From: Pseudohalioglobus lutimaris
GTDB lineage: Bacteria; Pseudomonadota; Gammaproteobacteria; Pseudomonadales; Halieaceae
Reading direction: 5' to 3'
Assembly (NCBI RefSeq): GCF_002866825.1
Contig: NZ_PKUS01000005.1
Span: 1 to 64,000 of the forward strand
DNA: 64,000 nt
Part shown: in pieces, positions 1 to 8,487 of the stretch
Numbering within the stretch: position 1 is the first letter of the stretch
Layout: every line of letters starts with the position of its first letter
Notes under the pieces: model-generated
Database searches by the model: none
Told to the model about the DNA's origin: nothing
Seen by the model: only the letters and a program-made list of their open reading frames with translations
Position numbers and translations under genes: made by a program

Positions 1-3
1 TAA

Positions 4-1398
4 TTGTGGGACAGCAGTGACCGCAATGTCATTTTTCGTAACGAAAATGTCGTGGAGCTGCCCGTATCAGTCTATGACACAGGTTACGACAGCTTCCCCA
101 TGTTGTGGCAGCAACTGCGAGAGCGCTGTATAGACCTGGAAAATGGTTGTGATGTCATGTCCATTCCCCACAACCCCAATCTGGCGGGAGGGTTGATGTT
201 TCGTGATCCTGAAACCGACCAGGAGTTGGAAGACCGGCTGTTCTTCGAGCCTGTGGTGGAATTGATCCAGCACAAGGGCGCATCGGAGTGTCGATTTGAC
301 AGACTTCGAGGGCTTGGCCTGGATACCATCGACGAGTCATGTGACTTTGAGCAAATTCCGTCAGACAACCTGAACATGATGGGAACTGTTTACGGCAAGG
401 TGCGCACTGACAAGGCACTGGAGGTGCCCCTGGAGACGTTTGCGCGCCGCAATATGGTCAGGAATACGCTCAAGGATGGTCTGCTGTTGCAGGATAGCCT
501 GGGTAAAAATCCGTTTGTCATGGGCTTCATCGGCAGTACAGATACGCACAGTGCTACACCGGGGGCAGCCGAGGAAAATAACTACGTTGGCCACCTGGGG
601 CGCCGGGACGCCGAGTACACTAACGTCCAGGATCACTTTTACTCTAATCCAGGCGGTTTGGCCGTCGTGTGGGCAGAAGAAAATTCCCGTGACAGTATTT
701 TTTCCGCCATTCGTCGCAAGGAAACCTACGCTACCAGCGGAACCCGGCCGGAAGTCAGGTTCTTCGCCGGTAACTACGCTGATGACCTGTGCACTGACCC
801 GGACATGCTGCGCAAAGCCTACAATTCTGGCGTTCCTATGGGGGGCGAACTGGAATTGTCGGCTGAAAGTGAGCCGCCGGCGTTCCTGGTCGCCGTGCGC
901 AAAGACCAGGGAACACAGCGCTATCCGGGTACGGACCTGCAGCGCGTTCAGGTCATCAAGGGTTGGGTAGATGCGACAGGAGAAGCGCACGAGCAGGTGA
1001 TCGACGTTCTGGGTGACGCTGACAACGGCGCCAGCGTAGATGCCAGCAGCTGTGCCCCGGTGGGGGAAGGGCTGAAGCATGCGTGCACGGTCTGGCGCGA
1101 TCCGGATTTCGAGCGCAAGGAAAATGCTTTCTATTATGTCAGGGTGCTGGAGAACCCAACCTGCCGTTGGAGCACGCTGCAATGTCAGGCGGCGGGAGTA
1201 AATCCACTTTCCGAGTCCTGTGATACTCAAGCAGAGGCAGCGAATGCGCGAGCGCAACAGTCGGGCGCTACGGGTGATGTGTTCAGCAAGTGTTGCATGG
1301 ATCCCGCTGAACAGGCTTTTTACTCGCCGATAGTACAGGAGCGCGCCTGGTCTTCTCCCATATGGACCAGGCAAGCAGATGCGGAAATATTCAGGTGA
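4..1398 (+). CDS. DUF3604 family protein, C-terminal part (interrupted or truncated)
   Basis: The translation matches the middle and C-terminal part of DUF3604 proteins, large PHP-like metal-hydrolase relatives of about 600-700 residues. Recognisable blocks are the stretch around DRNVIFR at the very start, IPHNPN near residue 55, FMGFIGSTDTHSATPG near residues 172-188 (STDTH carries likely metal ligands), and ETYATSGTRP near residue 240. Its natural function is unknown. The family's N-terminal third, with the first HxH metal motif, is absent. The reading frame is closed by TAA at bases 1-3, immediately before the first TTG at 4, so the visible frame cannot be read through from upstream. Either an earlier frameshift or nonsense mutation has broken the gene, or a shortened protein is made. 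TTG at 4 has no visible ribosome site because the window begins there. Family assignment is solid; intactness is doubtful. Confidence 0.8.
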   Translation: MWDSSDRNVIFRNENVVELPVSVYDTGYDSFPMLWQQLRERCIDLENGCDVMSIPHNPNLAGGLMFRDPETDQELEDRLFFEPVVELIQHKGASECRFDRLRGLGLDTIDESCDFEQIPSDNLNMMGTVYGKVRTDKALEVPLETFARRNMVRNTLKDGLLLQDSLGKNPFVMGFIGSTDTHSATPGAAEENNYVGHLGRRDAEYTNVQDHFYSNPGGLAVVWAEENSRDSIFSAIRRKETYATSGTRPEVRFFAGNYADDLCTDPDMLRKAYNSGVPMGGELELSAESEPPAFLVAVRKDQGTQRYPGTDLQRVQVIKGWVDATGEAHEQVIDVLGDADNGASVDASSCAPVGEGLKHACTVWRDPDFERKENAFYYVRVLENPTCRWSTLQCQAAGVNPLSESCDTQAEAANARAQQSGATGDVFSKCCMDPAEQAFYSPIVQERAWSSPIWTRQADAEIFR

Positions 1399-1661
1399 GA
1401 AGGAGCCGGCTTTATTGCCTACGATACTAGATTATCGGGTCACCATGGGGCCATCTCCACGTCTTCTGATGTCTGGCTTATTTTTGAACTCGCTGATTTA
1501 CAAGGCATTTGGGGGCATGGCGAGGCGGCAAAATACATAGCTCCGCGAATTTGCGACGCATGAACGTACTCAATGTAATATGAGCTCTTACTGGAAATGG
1601 TGGCCTTTAGCGCTGAACGTTTATTGCCCAGTAACCGATGTTCTTGATAGAGGATAGTGCC

Positions 1662-2282
1662 ATGGGTTTTCCTGATTTCTTCGAGCATGCGCCAGTGGTT
1701 CGTGTGCGCGACCCATTAGCCAAACTGTTAGGTAGCACCACAGATGGCATCATGGATTATCGTTTTGAGGATGCAGTAAGGTTGGCGGGGCATTCCTGCC
1801 CGACTGTGGCTGGTGCTTTCCTGACCGCGCGAGCCGCATTAAAGGCGCTTTATCCTGATACGCTACCCGAGCGTGGTGGTGTACTCGTGCACATGCCGTC
1901 CCCGGAAATGGAAGGCACTACAGGTGTGGTCGCGCAGGTGCTTACTCTAATTACCGGCGCTGCCGCACAAGGGGGTTTCAAGGGTATTGGTGGCCGCTTT
2001 GCGCGCAACGGACTGCTCAGTTTCGCTACCCATGGTGGTGAGCATGACGATGCTGTGCGCGTCGAGCGAGTCGACACGGGCGCTGCTGTAAAAGTGACGT
2101 TCGATTTCAACAGGATACCCGCCGATGAATCCCAGCACGAACGCATGCAGGCGGTCATCCATAACCGCGAAACTCACGAGCAGCAGGTCGAGTTTGCACG
2201 GCTCTGGCAGGAGCGTGTACGCAGGATACTATTGGAGCATGCAGATGATCCGTCGCTGATAGGTGTCGTTCATATTGACTGA
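1662..2282 (+). CDS. FmdE family protein
   Basis: A 206-residue soluble protein of the FmdE family (formylmethanofuran dehydrogenase subunit E-like, PF02663). The family hallmark is the block AGHSCPTVAGAF near residues 43-54, where the His and Cys are expected metal or cofactor ligands. GGxF and GxxGRFARNGLLSF follow later. In archaea FmdE accompanies molybdenum enzymes; in bacteria the family is mostly uncharacterised, so no reaction is assigned. An upstream in-frame ATG at 1638 exists, but AGAGGA sits about 7 bases before the ATG at 1662, which I prefer. The zinc-ribbon C-terminus found in longer FmdE proteins is missing. It stands alone, with 263 bases before it and a convergent gene after it. 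Confidence 0.75.
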   Translation: MGFPDFFEHAPVVRVRDPLAKLLGSTTDGIMDYRFEDAVRLAGHSCPTVAGAFLTARAALKALYPDTLPERGGVLVHMPSPEMEGTTGVVAQVLTLITGAAAQGGFKGIGGRFARNGLLSFATHGGEHDDAVRVERVDTGAAVKVTFDFNRIPADESQHERMQAVIHNRETHEQQVEFARLWQERVRRILLEHADDPSLIGVVHID

Positions 2283-2337
2283 CACTTTTAAAAAAATATA
2301 AAGCGACGTAGAGGCCAGAAAGAACCAGAAAACCCGA

Positions 2338-2985
2338 TCAGCGAAATGCTCGTGTGTGGGGGAACTGGCCTTTGGCGATGTATGTCTCCTCTGCGGCGGT
2401 CGATTTTCGGTTCAGAATTTTATTGCGATGAGGATGTCGGCCGAACGTGGCAATAATCTTTCGAACGTCGTGGGCTTGATTGACCAGAGATGAATAGATC
2501 GGCTGCAGAGCGATGGGAGCAGTAGCAGCTATTGCTTCACGCAAGTCAATCAACAGGTCGATACGCTGTAAATGGTCAGGACCTTCGCAGTGGCCCAATG
2601 GCAGTGCATACACAATCTGGAACCAGGGGGTCGGCAAAGCGGAATAATGACCATTCGAGAAGCCCTCATTTACCAGTGATAGCGCGTAAGGGTCCTGCGC
2701 GTAGGCGCGCGCACTATCTCGCCACACAGAGCGGGAAAACTGATCGAGGAGGATGATCAGCGCCAGTCGTCCATGCGGCGCCAGCGTCCAGTGATCAAGG
2801 GCACCCTGGGCCGCCCGCTCAGTAAGATCTGAAAACTGCGCCTCTATCTGATCATCCGCACCGCCTTGCATCCTCCACAACCAATGCACCCGGTGTATCT
2901 GTGCATCGACATCCAGCGAGTCTGCCTCGGGAAACCAGAAATCGAGAACATCGTCCCATTCCTGACGATCTTTGATGACCGACAT
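2338..2985 (-). CDS. DUF924 family protein
   Basis: A 215-residue cytosolic protein of the DUF924 family (PF06041), an alpha-helical, TPR-like fold of unknown function common in proteobacteria. Characteristic stretches are the opening VLDFWFPE, LALIILLDQFSRSVWRD in the middle, and FPHTRAFR-type residues at the end; the length is typical. The start at 2985 (MSVIKD) is preceded by AAGAG about 5 bases upstream. A start at 3030 is possible in the same frame but would add residues not usual for the family. It converges with the FmdE-like gene, with only 55 bases between stops. Confidence 0.8.
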   Translation of the reverse strand: MSVIKDRQEWDDVLDFWFPEADSLDVDAQIHRVHWLWRMQGGADDQIEAQFSDLTERAAQGALDHWTLAPHGRLALIILLDQFSRSVWRDSARAYAQDPYALSLVNEGFSNGHYSALPTPWFQIVYALPLGHCEGPDHLQRIDLLIDLREAIAATAPIALQPIYSSLVNQAHDVRKIIATFGRHPHRNKILNRKSTAAEETYIAKGQFPHTRAFR

Positions 2986-3134
2986 ATCGACTCTTATATC
3001 AGATTGTCGAATCATAGTATCAAGAATCAAAGTATAGGGAATACTAACGCCCGATTGAGATAAGCCCCCGCGCTGATTCTGTTAACGGGATTTGTCCCTG
3101 GCTAAATCGAGGTGCTCATTGGTTTTGTTCACTG

Positions 3135-4679
3135 TTAGCCACCAGGCGCCATAAATCCGGAAAATTTCACGCCGGACAGCAGCGCCAGTTCCCGATGCCA
3201 GGTGGCTAAATCCTCATGATTGAATCGGCTGAGAGAGTCATGGCCACAGGCCCGGGCCATTACCTGCATTAGCTCCACAGACGCTTCGAAGAAGTTGCGC
3301 AGTTGTGTGGCCGACTTTTCCACATTCAGCCGCTGGCGTAGATCGGCTTTCTGGGTGGCTATGCCAGCAGGGCAGTTGTTGGTGTTGCATATGCGCGCCG
3401 CCACACAGCCAATGGCCTGCATGGCGCTGTTGGATACCGCCACGCCATCGGCACCCAGCGCCATGGCTTTGACAAAATCCATCGGCGTGCGCAATCCGCC
3501 GGTAATGATCAGGGTGACCTGGCCACTCACGCCTTGCTGGTCCAGGTATCGGCGCGCCCGTGCCAGCGCTGGGATGGTGGGCACACTGATGTGATCGCGG
3601 AACATTTCCGGTGCCGCGCCGGTACCGCCGCCACGGCCGTCCAGGATGATGTAATCAGCACTGGCGTCCAGGGCAAACTGAATGTCTTGCTCGATGTGAT
3701 TGGCGCTGAGTTTGAAGCCAATGGGAATGCCGCCGGTGACTTCGCGCACCCGATCGGCGAACTTTTTGAAATCCTCTGCTGTGTGCAAGTTCGCGAAGGT
3801 AGGCGGTGACACCGCTGGCTGGCCTTCGGGAATGCCGCGCACACTGGAGATTTTTCCGGTATTTTTGTTGCCCGGTAGGTGGCCGCCTGTGCCGGTTTTG
3901 GCACCCTGGCCGCCCTTGAAGTGAAACGCTTGCACGTCTTTCAGCTTTTCCTCGTCGTAGCCAAATTGCGCGCTGGCCAGCTCATAGAAATAGCGGGAGT
4001 TAGCCACTTGTTCCTCCGGCAGCATGCCGCCTTCACCGGAGCAGATGCCGGTACCGGCCAGCTCAGCGCCTTTGGCCAGGGCCAGTTTCGCCTCCTCTGA
4101 CAGGGCGCCAAAACTCATATCGGAAACAAACAGGGGAATGTTAAGCCTCAGTGGCTTTCTAGCCTGCGGCCCAATCACCAGCTCGGTGGATACGGCAACG
4201 TCTTCAAGCAGGGGTTTAGTGGCCATCTGGGCGGTCATCACTTGAATGTTGTCCCAGTGGGGCAGCAAATGGCGAGGCACGCCCATAGACGTCATCGGGC
4301 CATGGTGGCCCATCTTTGACAAGCCTTCCCGGGCAAGCTGGTGGATAAACTCGACGGTGGGCTCTTCGGTGGTGGCATTGGCCACTGGAATCTTACCCGC
4401 GTTGGACTCTATGCCCGGGCCTTCTTTGCCTATGGCGTTGTCATCGAATTGCTTGTGGCTGCCATCGCAGAATGGCAAGTTGGCGGAGTGCTTGCACTGG
4501 CACAGGAAGGCATCGCCCGAGCTTTCCGCAGTAAACGGTTTGGGCTTAAACTCTGTGCCGGCGTGAGAACCGTCGCAGAAGGGCTGGTTGGCAGAACGGC
4601 CGCAGGTGCAGAAGTAGTACTCCTGGCCTTCGGTAAGGTCCACTTTTTTGGGCTTGATGTTTGCAACAATCGGTCTCAT
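3135..4679 (-). CDS. Tandem CDGSH iron-sulfur domains fused to a glutamate synthase FMN domain
   Basis: A 514-residue fusion. Residues 20-76 hold two CDGSH-type [2Fe-2S] motifs with the pattern C-x-C-x8-C-x3-H: C24/C26/C35/H39 and C60/C62/C71/H75. Residues from about 120 to the end match the FMN-binding central domain of glutamate synthase, with FVSDMSFGALS, GTGICSGEGG, FKGGQGAKTGTGG, DGRGGGTGAAP and the cysteine cluster CNTNNCPAGIATQ that binds a [3Fe-4S] cluster in GltB. The glutaminase domain and the NADPH-binding small subunit are both absent, so classical glutamate synthesis from glutamine is unlikely. The protein is probably an FMN/Fe-S oxidoreductase taking electrons through its own CDGSH centres. 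A GGAGAGAG ribosome site precedes the ATG. It is divergent from a pirin gene 168 bases away. Confidence 0.85.
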   Translation of the reverse strand: MRPIVANIKPKKVDLTEGQEYYFCTCGRSANQPFCDGSHAGTEFKPKPFTAESSGDAFLCQCKHSANLPFCDGSHKQFDDNAIGKEGPGIESNAGKIPVANATTEEPTVEFIHQLAREGLSKMGHHGPMTSMGVPRHLLPHWDNIQVMTAQMATKPLLEDVAVSTELVIGPQARKPLRLNIPLFVSDMSFGALSEEAKLALAKGAELAGTGICSGEGGMLPEEQVANSRYFYELASAQFGYDEEKLKDVQAFHFKGGQGAKTGTGGHLPGNKNTGKISSVRGIPEGQPAVSPPTFANLHTAEDFKKFADRVREVTGGIPIGFKLSANHIEQDIQFALDASADYIILDGRGGGTGAAPEMFRDHISVPTIPALARARRYLDQQGVSGQVTLIITGGLRTPMDFVKAMALGADGVAVSNSAMQAIGCVAARICNTNNCPAGIATQKADLRQRLNVEKSATQLRNFFEASVELMQVMARACGHDSLSRFNHEDLATWHRELALLSGVKFSGFMAPGG

Positions 4680-4847
4680 CGACTCTCTCCAGGTGTGGCA
4701 GATATGCCCTATCAGTTATGTCGTTTTGTAGAGCCATTGTATTTCAGTGGGTTAGAAGCTAATAGAGGAACAATTTGATCTTAGTGGTCAGAAATTCTGA
4801 ACTATGCGTTGCCCGTACTTTTGGGCGCACCAAGAGCAGGTATCACC

Positions 4848-5774
4848 ATGAGTACACAGACAAAAACACCAGATGAAGCCTATGACCAACAGTGCGAAAA
4901 CCCGGTCGGATGCAAAAGCATCGAGCTGTTGATTGAGCCCCGCGACAGAGATTTGGGTGGTTTTTCGGTGCGGCGCCTGCTGCCCACCATTCGACGCCGA
5001 ATGGTAGGGCCGTGGGTGTTCTTTGATCACCTGGGGCCGGCTGAGTTCGCCGCCGGTGATGGCATCAATGTGCTGCCGCATCCGCACATCAACCTGGCGA
5101 CGGTCACTTACCTGTTCGAGGGGGAGATACTGCACCGGGATTCGCTGGGCAGTGAACAGCCTATCCGCCCGGGCGATGTGAATTTGATGGTTGCGGGTAG
5201 GGGTATTACCCATTCCGAACGAGAACGCCCAGAGGTCACCCAAAGCGCCCATCGCCTTCACGGCCTGCAGCTCTGGCTGGCCCTGCCGGAGGCCGATGAA
5301 GAAATTGATCCGGCTTTTTACCACTACCCGAGCGCCGACATTCCCCGTGTCGACGTGGACGGCGTACCGGCTCGCGTGGTCATGGGTAGCGCCTATGGTG
5401 CAAGCTCACCGGTAAAGGTGTTTGCCAGCACGCTATACGTTGAAGCGTACTTGCAGGCGGGCCAAAGCATCCGCGTGCCGGATGCTATTGAGCGCGCGGT
5501 GTACGTGGCCGAGGGTGAATTATGCGCAAGCGAAACCGTCATACCCGAACACGCCATGGCGGTATTCACCAGCGCACCGGAGATAGAGCTCACCGCAACG
5601 CGGGAATCGCGCATCGCTATCATCGGCGGGGAAAGTCCGGGGCGGCGTTATATGGAATGGAACTTTGTATCCAGCCGCCGCGAGCGCATTGAACAAGCCA
5701 AGGCGGAGTGGAAAGAGCAAACATTTCCGAAGGTAGCTGGAGACGAAGATGACTTTATCCCGATGCCAGAGTGA
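4848..5774 (+). CDS. Pirin family protein
   Basis: A 308-residue bicupin of the pirin family. The N-terminal cupin carries the metal site: FFDHLGP, then HPHINLATVTYLFEGEILHRDSLG, with the two histidines of HPH, a later His and a Glu expected to bind iron. The ending MVAGRGITHSER is diagnostic. Some pirins are quercetin dioxygenases and others are redox-responsive cofactors, so the substrate is open. The ATG at 4848 follows AGCAGGT; the upstream TTG at 4809 lacks a ribosome site. It is divergent from the CDGSH/glutamate-synthase gene, which suggests shared redox-linked control. A hairpin follows the stop. Confidence 0.88.
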   Translation: MSTQTKTPDEAYDQQCENPVGCKSIELLIEPRDRDLGGFSVRRLLPTIRRRMVGPWVFFDHLGPAEFAAGDGINVLPHPHINLATVTYLFEGEILHRDSLGSEQPIRPGDVNLMVAGRGITHSERERPEVTQSAHRLHGLQLWLALPEADEEIDPAFYHYPSADIPRVDVDGVPARVVMGSAYGASSPVKVFASTLYVEAYLQAGQSIRVPDAIERAVYVAEGELCASETVIPEHAMAVFTSAPEIELTATRESRIAIIGGESPGRRYMEWNFVSSRRERIEQAKAEWKEQTFPKVAGDEDDFIPMPE

Positions 5775-5794
5775 GCGAGGGTGGAGGGGAGGTA

Positions 5795-5821
5795 CAGCTA
5801 TTGCCTGTTTTGCGATAGCTG
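5795..5821 (+). terminator. Possible hairpin terminator after the pirin gene
   Basis: CAGCTATTGC and GCGATAGCTG form a 10-bp stem with one mismatch around a 7-base, T-rich loop. CCCCTTTACTCC follows rather than a clean T-run. It lies 20 bases after the pirin stop and could also serve the convergent membrane-protein gene. Confidence 0.4.
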
Positions 5822-5920
5822 CCCCTTTACTCCTCATTCGGCGCCGCTCCGAAATCTGCCCAGCACGGGCTGAGAAGCCTGGTATCGCGTAGACCTAACC
5901 AGGGGGTACTTACAAAAAAT

Positions 5921-7231
5921 TCAATACCACTCCATCAGATGTAAAACCAGGATATCGAGCCCTAGCAAAAGCAAGGCAAACATCCCGTTCCAATTTAGAA
6001 AATTGAAACTGTTGATATTGTAGCGTCCCTGAATTGCAAGGCTAAGCCCGCTCAAAGGCGAAACGCACACTCCGATTGACCAGGTCATCAGGAATGTCAT
6101 GGCCAGAAGGTTCATGTCAGGCGATGCAGGCAGGATCAGTCCACTTGCCGTGACGATGCTGATAACAGGGTGAATTCCCAGGATGCTAAGCAGAGTCATG
6201 ACAAGGAGTAACAGGCTTGCCTCGGACGCACCAAAACTATCGGGTACCAAATCGAATCCCGTTGCCCTGATCACACTCGAGATACCCGCGGCGAAGACCC
6301 CTGCGGATAGAAATAGCATAAGCTCTCCTCTCAGTCCTGGTAAATCGTAGGTGACAAAGTCGACGATTCTGGCACGGGAAGACTGCTCTTTTCGCATTGT
6401 CATTACCAGGAGAGTAAGGGAGACAGAGAGCAGCGAAATCAGCGTCAGAATTGGGAGACTTGGAAAGTTATGATGGGTCAGCAATACAGCGATGGCGAGT
6501 AAACCCGGAATCCAGAGCGACCCGAAATGCAGTGGATAGCCCTCGTAGTTATCAACATCAAACTGACGTGTGAGCTGCCAGCCACTCCAGGCGAGCGCGA
6601 TCATGGCAATGGGCAATCCAACAGGGGAGATCACTGACAGTTCAGCACCAGGCGCGTTTGTCAGGGCGACCCCCATGGCCGCGAAGAACGGTGACCAATT
6701 GGCGGCCATGGCAAACCCCCTGGAGAGGACGGTGGCTTGAGCCGGCGACAGAGGGCTGTGTCTGGACTGGCGGTCACCCACGATCATGATGGCCGAAAGA
6801 TTGATAACTGCGCCGAAAAGGTGCACCCCGAGTAGAGTTCGCCACATTGCCCGCTTACCGGTCGGAAGAATATCAACTTTGTTGGTGGCGGTAAGTGTGA
6901 TGAGTTTCAGAAAGCTGACCGCGGCCAGCATACTCAACAACGCCTGGTTGGCGGCGACGGCTTTAAGGTAATCTGCCTCCCCCTGCGTGTAAGCACCATA
7001 GAGCAATCCGAGACTACCGAGAACCAGCATGATGACAGCCTGAATCCGGGGAATACCTCTAACATCGCTTACTAATAGCAAACCGGCAGACCAGCCGAAC
7101 AAGCCTGCGATCCAGGCCGGGAATGTTGGACTGATACCATGGAGGATCGACGTCAGGATCATGCAACACAGCAGGATGCCGGCGAATTGGGTGTGCGCAA
7201 TTTTCAATCCAGCTTCTACCTCGACCGCCAT
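5921..7231 (-). CDS. Multi-pass membrane protein, ion-transporter-like
   Basis: A very hydrophobic 436-residue protein with about 11-12 predicted membrane segments. Its two-half layout with re-entrant-looking stretches (GIHPVISIVTASG near residue 345; VCVSPLSGLSLAIQGRYN near residue 390) recalls the IT superfamily of anion and dicarboxylate transporters, but I cannot name a family or substrate. The start is uncertain. The ATG at 7231 has no ribosome site and lies in the same frame as a decayed IS256-type transposase (read SDSMAVEVEAG), so the first 10 or so residues may be insertion-sequence DNA and the natural N-terminus may be lost or start further in. It is convergent with the pirin gene. 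Confidence 0.6.
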   Translation of the reverse strand: MAVEVEAGLKIAHTQFAGILLCCMILTSILHGISPTFPAWIAGLFGWSAGLLLVSDVRGIPRIQAVIMLVLGSLGLLYGAYTQGEADYLKAVAANQALLSMLAAVSFLKLITLTATNKVDILPTGKRAMWRTLLGVHLFGAVINLSAIMIVGDRQSRHSPLSPAQATVLSRGFAMAANWSPFFAAMGVALTNAPGAELSVISPVGLPIAMIALAWSGWQLTRQFDVDNYEGYPLHFGSLWIPGLLAIAVLLTHHNFPSLPILTLISLLSVSLTLLVMTMRKEQSSRARIVDFVTYDLPGLRGELMLFLSAGVFAAGISSVIRATGFDLVPDSFGASEASLLLLVMTLLSILGIHPVISIVTASGLILPASPDMNLLAMTFLMTWSIGVCVSPLSGLSLAIQGRYNINSFNFLNWNGMFALLLLGLDILVLHLMEWY

Positions 7232-7437
7232 TGAGTCGCTGAAGGAGATGTACCGCTTGTCTGCGGTCTACCAGTCCCCGGCAATCTCCATCAGTACCGC
7301 CGACACCAGGCGAGGCACGCTGGGGAACACCCCCTGCGGGCCGCCTTAAGCCCTTCGTGGCCGTCACTGGCAATCAGTTCAACCCCGCACAAGCCCCTAT
7401 CCTTCGGCGAGGTCAGGAAGACGCGTAAATGCACCTC
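7232..7437 (-). pseudogene. IS256 (Mutator-type) transposase remnant
   Basis: On the minus strand from 7437 the sequence reads EVHLRVFLTSPKDRGL, then CGVELIASDGHEGLKAARR, the conserved region around the second catalytic Asp of IS256-family transposases. A frameshift leads to GVFPSVP, the natural continuation. An internal deletion then jumps to RLVSAVLMEIAGDW, a C-terminal block, followed by an in-frame TAG and TADKRYISFSDS. Frameshift, deletion and stop show that it is dead. Its frame runs directly into the start codon of the downstream membrane-protein gene. Confidence 0.65.
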
Positions 7438-7627
7438 CGCTTCGGGCAGGGACGCGGAGCAACCCGGAATCTCCCGCGGGGATTGGCATCATCGCGAGGT
7501 TTCACGTTATCAACATTTCGATGAGCAATCTATATGTAGTGGTCCAGACTTGGCATTTACGACAGACTAAGATAGCAATGGATAGATAACCCCGAGCCAA
7601 CCTGGAAGCAGGGCACCTCCCTCGGTC

Positions 7628-7767
7628 ATTGCCATTTACGGATCGAATCACGGGCCAGGTTGACCATCGTGACACCGGCCTATTGCTGCTTGAGGATCGA
7701 AATGATTTGTTCTTCTGAGTAGCGATTACGCTTCATATTGGAAGCTCCATGTACCGGGGGGAGTCCA
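7628..7767 (-). pseudogene. IS3-family orfA remnant with one terminus
   Basis: From 7736 on the minus strand the sequence reads MKRNRYSEEQIISILKQQ and then a stop. This is the start of an IS3-family orfA (helix-turn-helix subunit of the transposase). The expected continuation AGVTMVNLAR appears in a shifted frame just beyond, then degenerates. Outside the ATG, TGGACTCCCCCCGG near 7754-7767 resembles an IS3-group terminal repeat. No orfB with a DDE domain remains. TGGTCC at 7542 might be the other end, but the similarity is weak. Together with the IS256 remnant, the whole 7232-7788 interval is decayed mobile-element DNA. Confidence 0.6.
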
Positions 7768-7788
7768 TAGACCCCTGCGACGTAACCG

Positions 7789-8268
7789 CTAATCGTTCTT
7801 ACGCCAGCTACTGTATTTACTGTGCACGCCGCGACTCAGTGCCGTTGAGTAATCCTCAAGCAAATCCACACCAAACAGAATCAGCACGACCAGCACTGCC
7901 AGTTTGATGGCCACCAGCGCCCCTACTACTGCAAGGCACACGCCCACAGCAGCAAGCGCCCAGATGGTGGCGGCAGACGTCACCCCTACCACCATACCCT
8001 CCCTCGCAAGCATCACTCCAGCACCAAGGAAGCCAATGCCGGTGACCACCTGTCCTATAATTCTGGACGGATCGGTCACCTCTGCGGCAACGCTAATGGA
8101 AGCGGCAATAAATATATATGTGCCCAGAACAATGAGTGATGATGTCCTGATGCCCACGGGTTTGCCGCGAAGCTGGCGCTCCAGACCAACGATGGTGCCG
8201 CACAATGCAGCAGCGCCCACCGAGCCCCAACTGAATGGTTCGATTGACAACAGGGTTTCGAAAGTCAT
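7789..8268 (-). CDS. MgtC/SapB family membrane protein
   Basis: A 159-residue inner-membrane protein of the MgtC/SapB family with four to five hydrophobic helices. Diagnostic motifs are GTIVGLERQLRGKPVGIRT near residues 24-42 and GFLGAGVML near residue 78. Family members are tied to growth at low magnesium, acid tolerance and inhibition of the F-ATPase, but short ones like this, lacking the long C-terminal domain, are functionally unproven. The ATG at 8268 (MTFETLL) is preferred to a TTG at 8283; an AGAG lies about 9 bases before it. It abuts the IS3 remnant on its downstream side. Confidence 0.85.
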   Translation of the reverse strand: MTFETLLSIEPFSWGSVGAAALCGTIVGLERQLRGKPVGIRTSSLIVLGTYIFIAASISVAAEVTDPSRIIGQVVTGIGFLGAGVMLAREGMVVGVTSAATIWALAAVGVCLAVVGALVAIKLAVLVVLILFGVDLLEDYSTALSRGVHSKYSSWRKND

Positions 8269-8487
8269 GCTTAATCTCTGCAATATCAGGAAGGCGATCG
8301 TAAAGTATAAGAAGTATTAATGAGTTGTCGACAGGAATTGGTCGTCCAGAAAATGCTTGCGGGACCTGAAAACGTGGGTGCACGTTCGCGCGGTGGTTGC
8401 GGTTAGTAGCCGCGCTGATGGCGATTTCACGCAAATATAATTAACATGTTCCTTTAGTAGCAGAAAATAAATGATAGAAGGTCCGGA

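Noticed and set aside
361-1374. A 337-codon open frame on the minus strand
   Set aside because: It lies wholly inside the DUF3604 coding region, has no motif or ribosome site, and reads as the antisense shadow of GC-rich codons.
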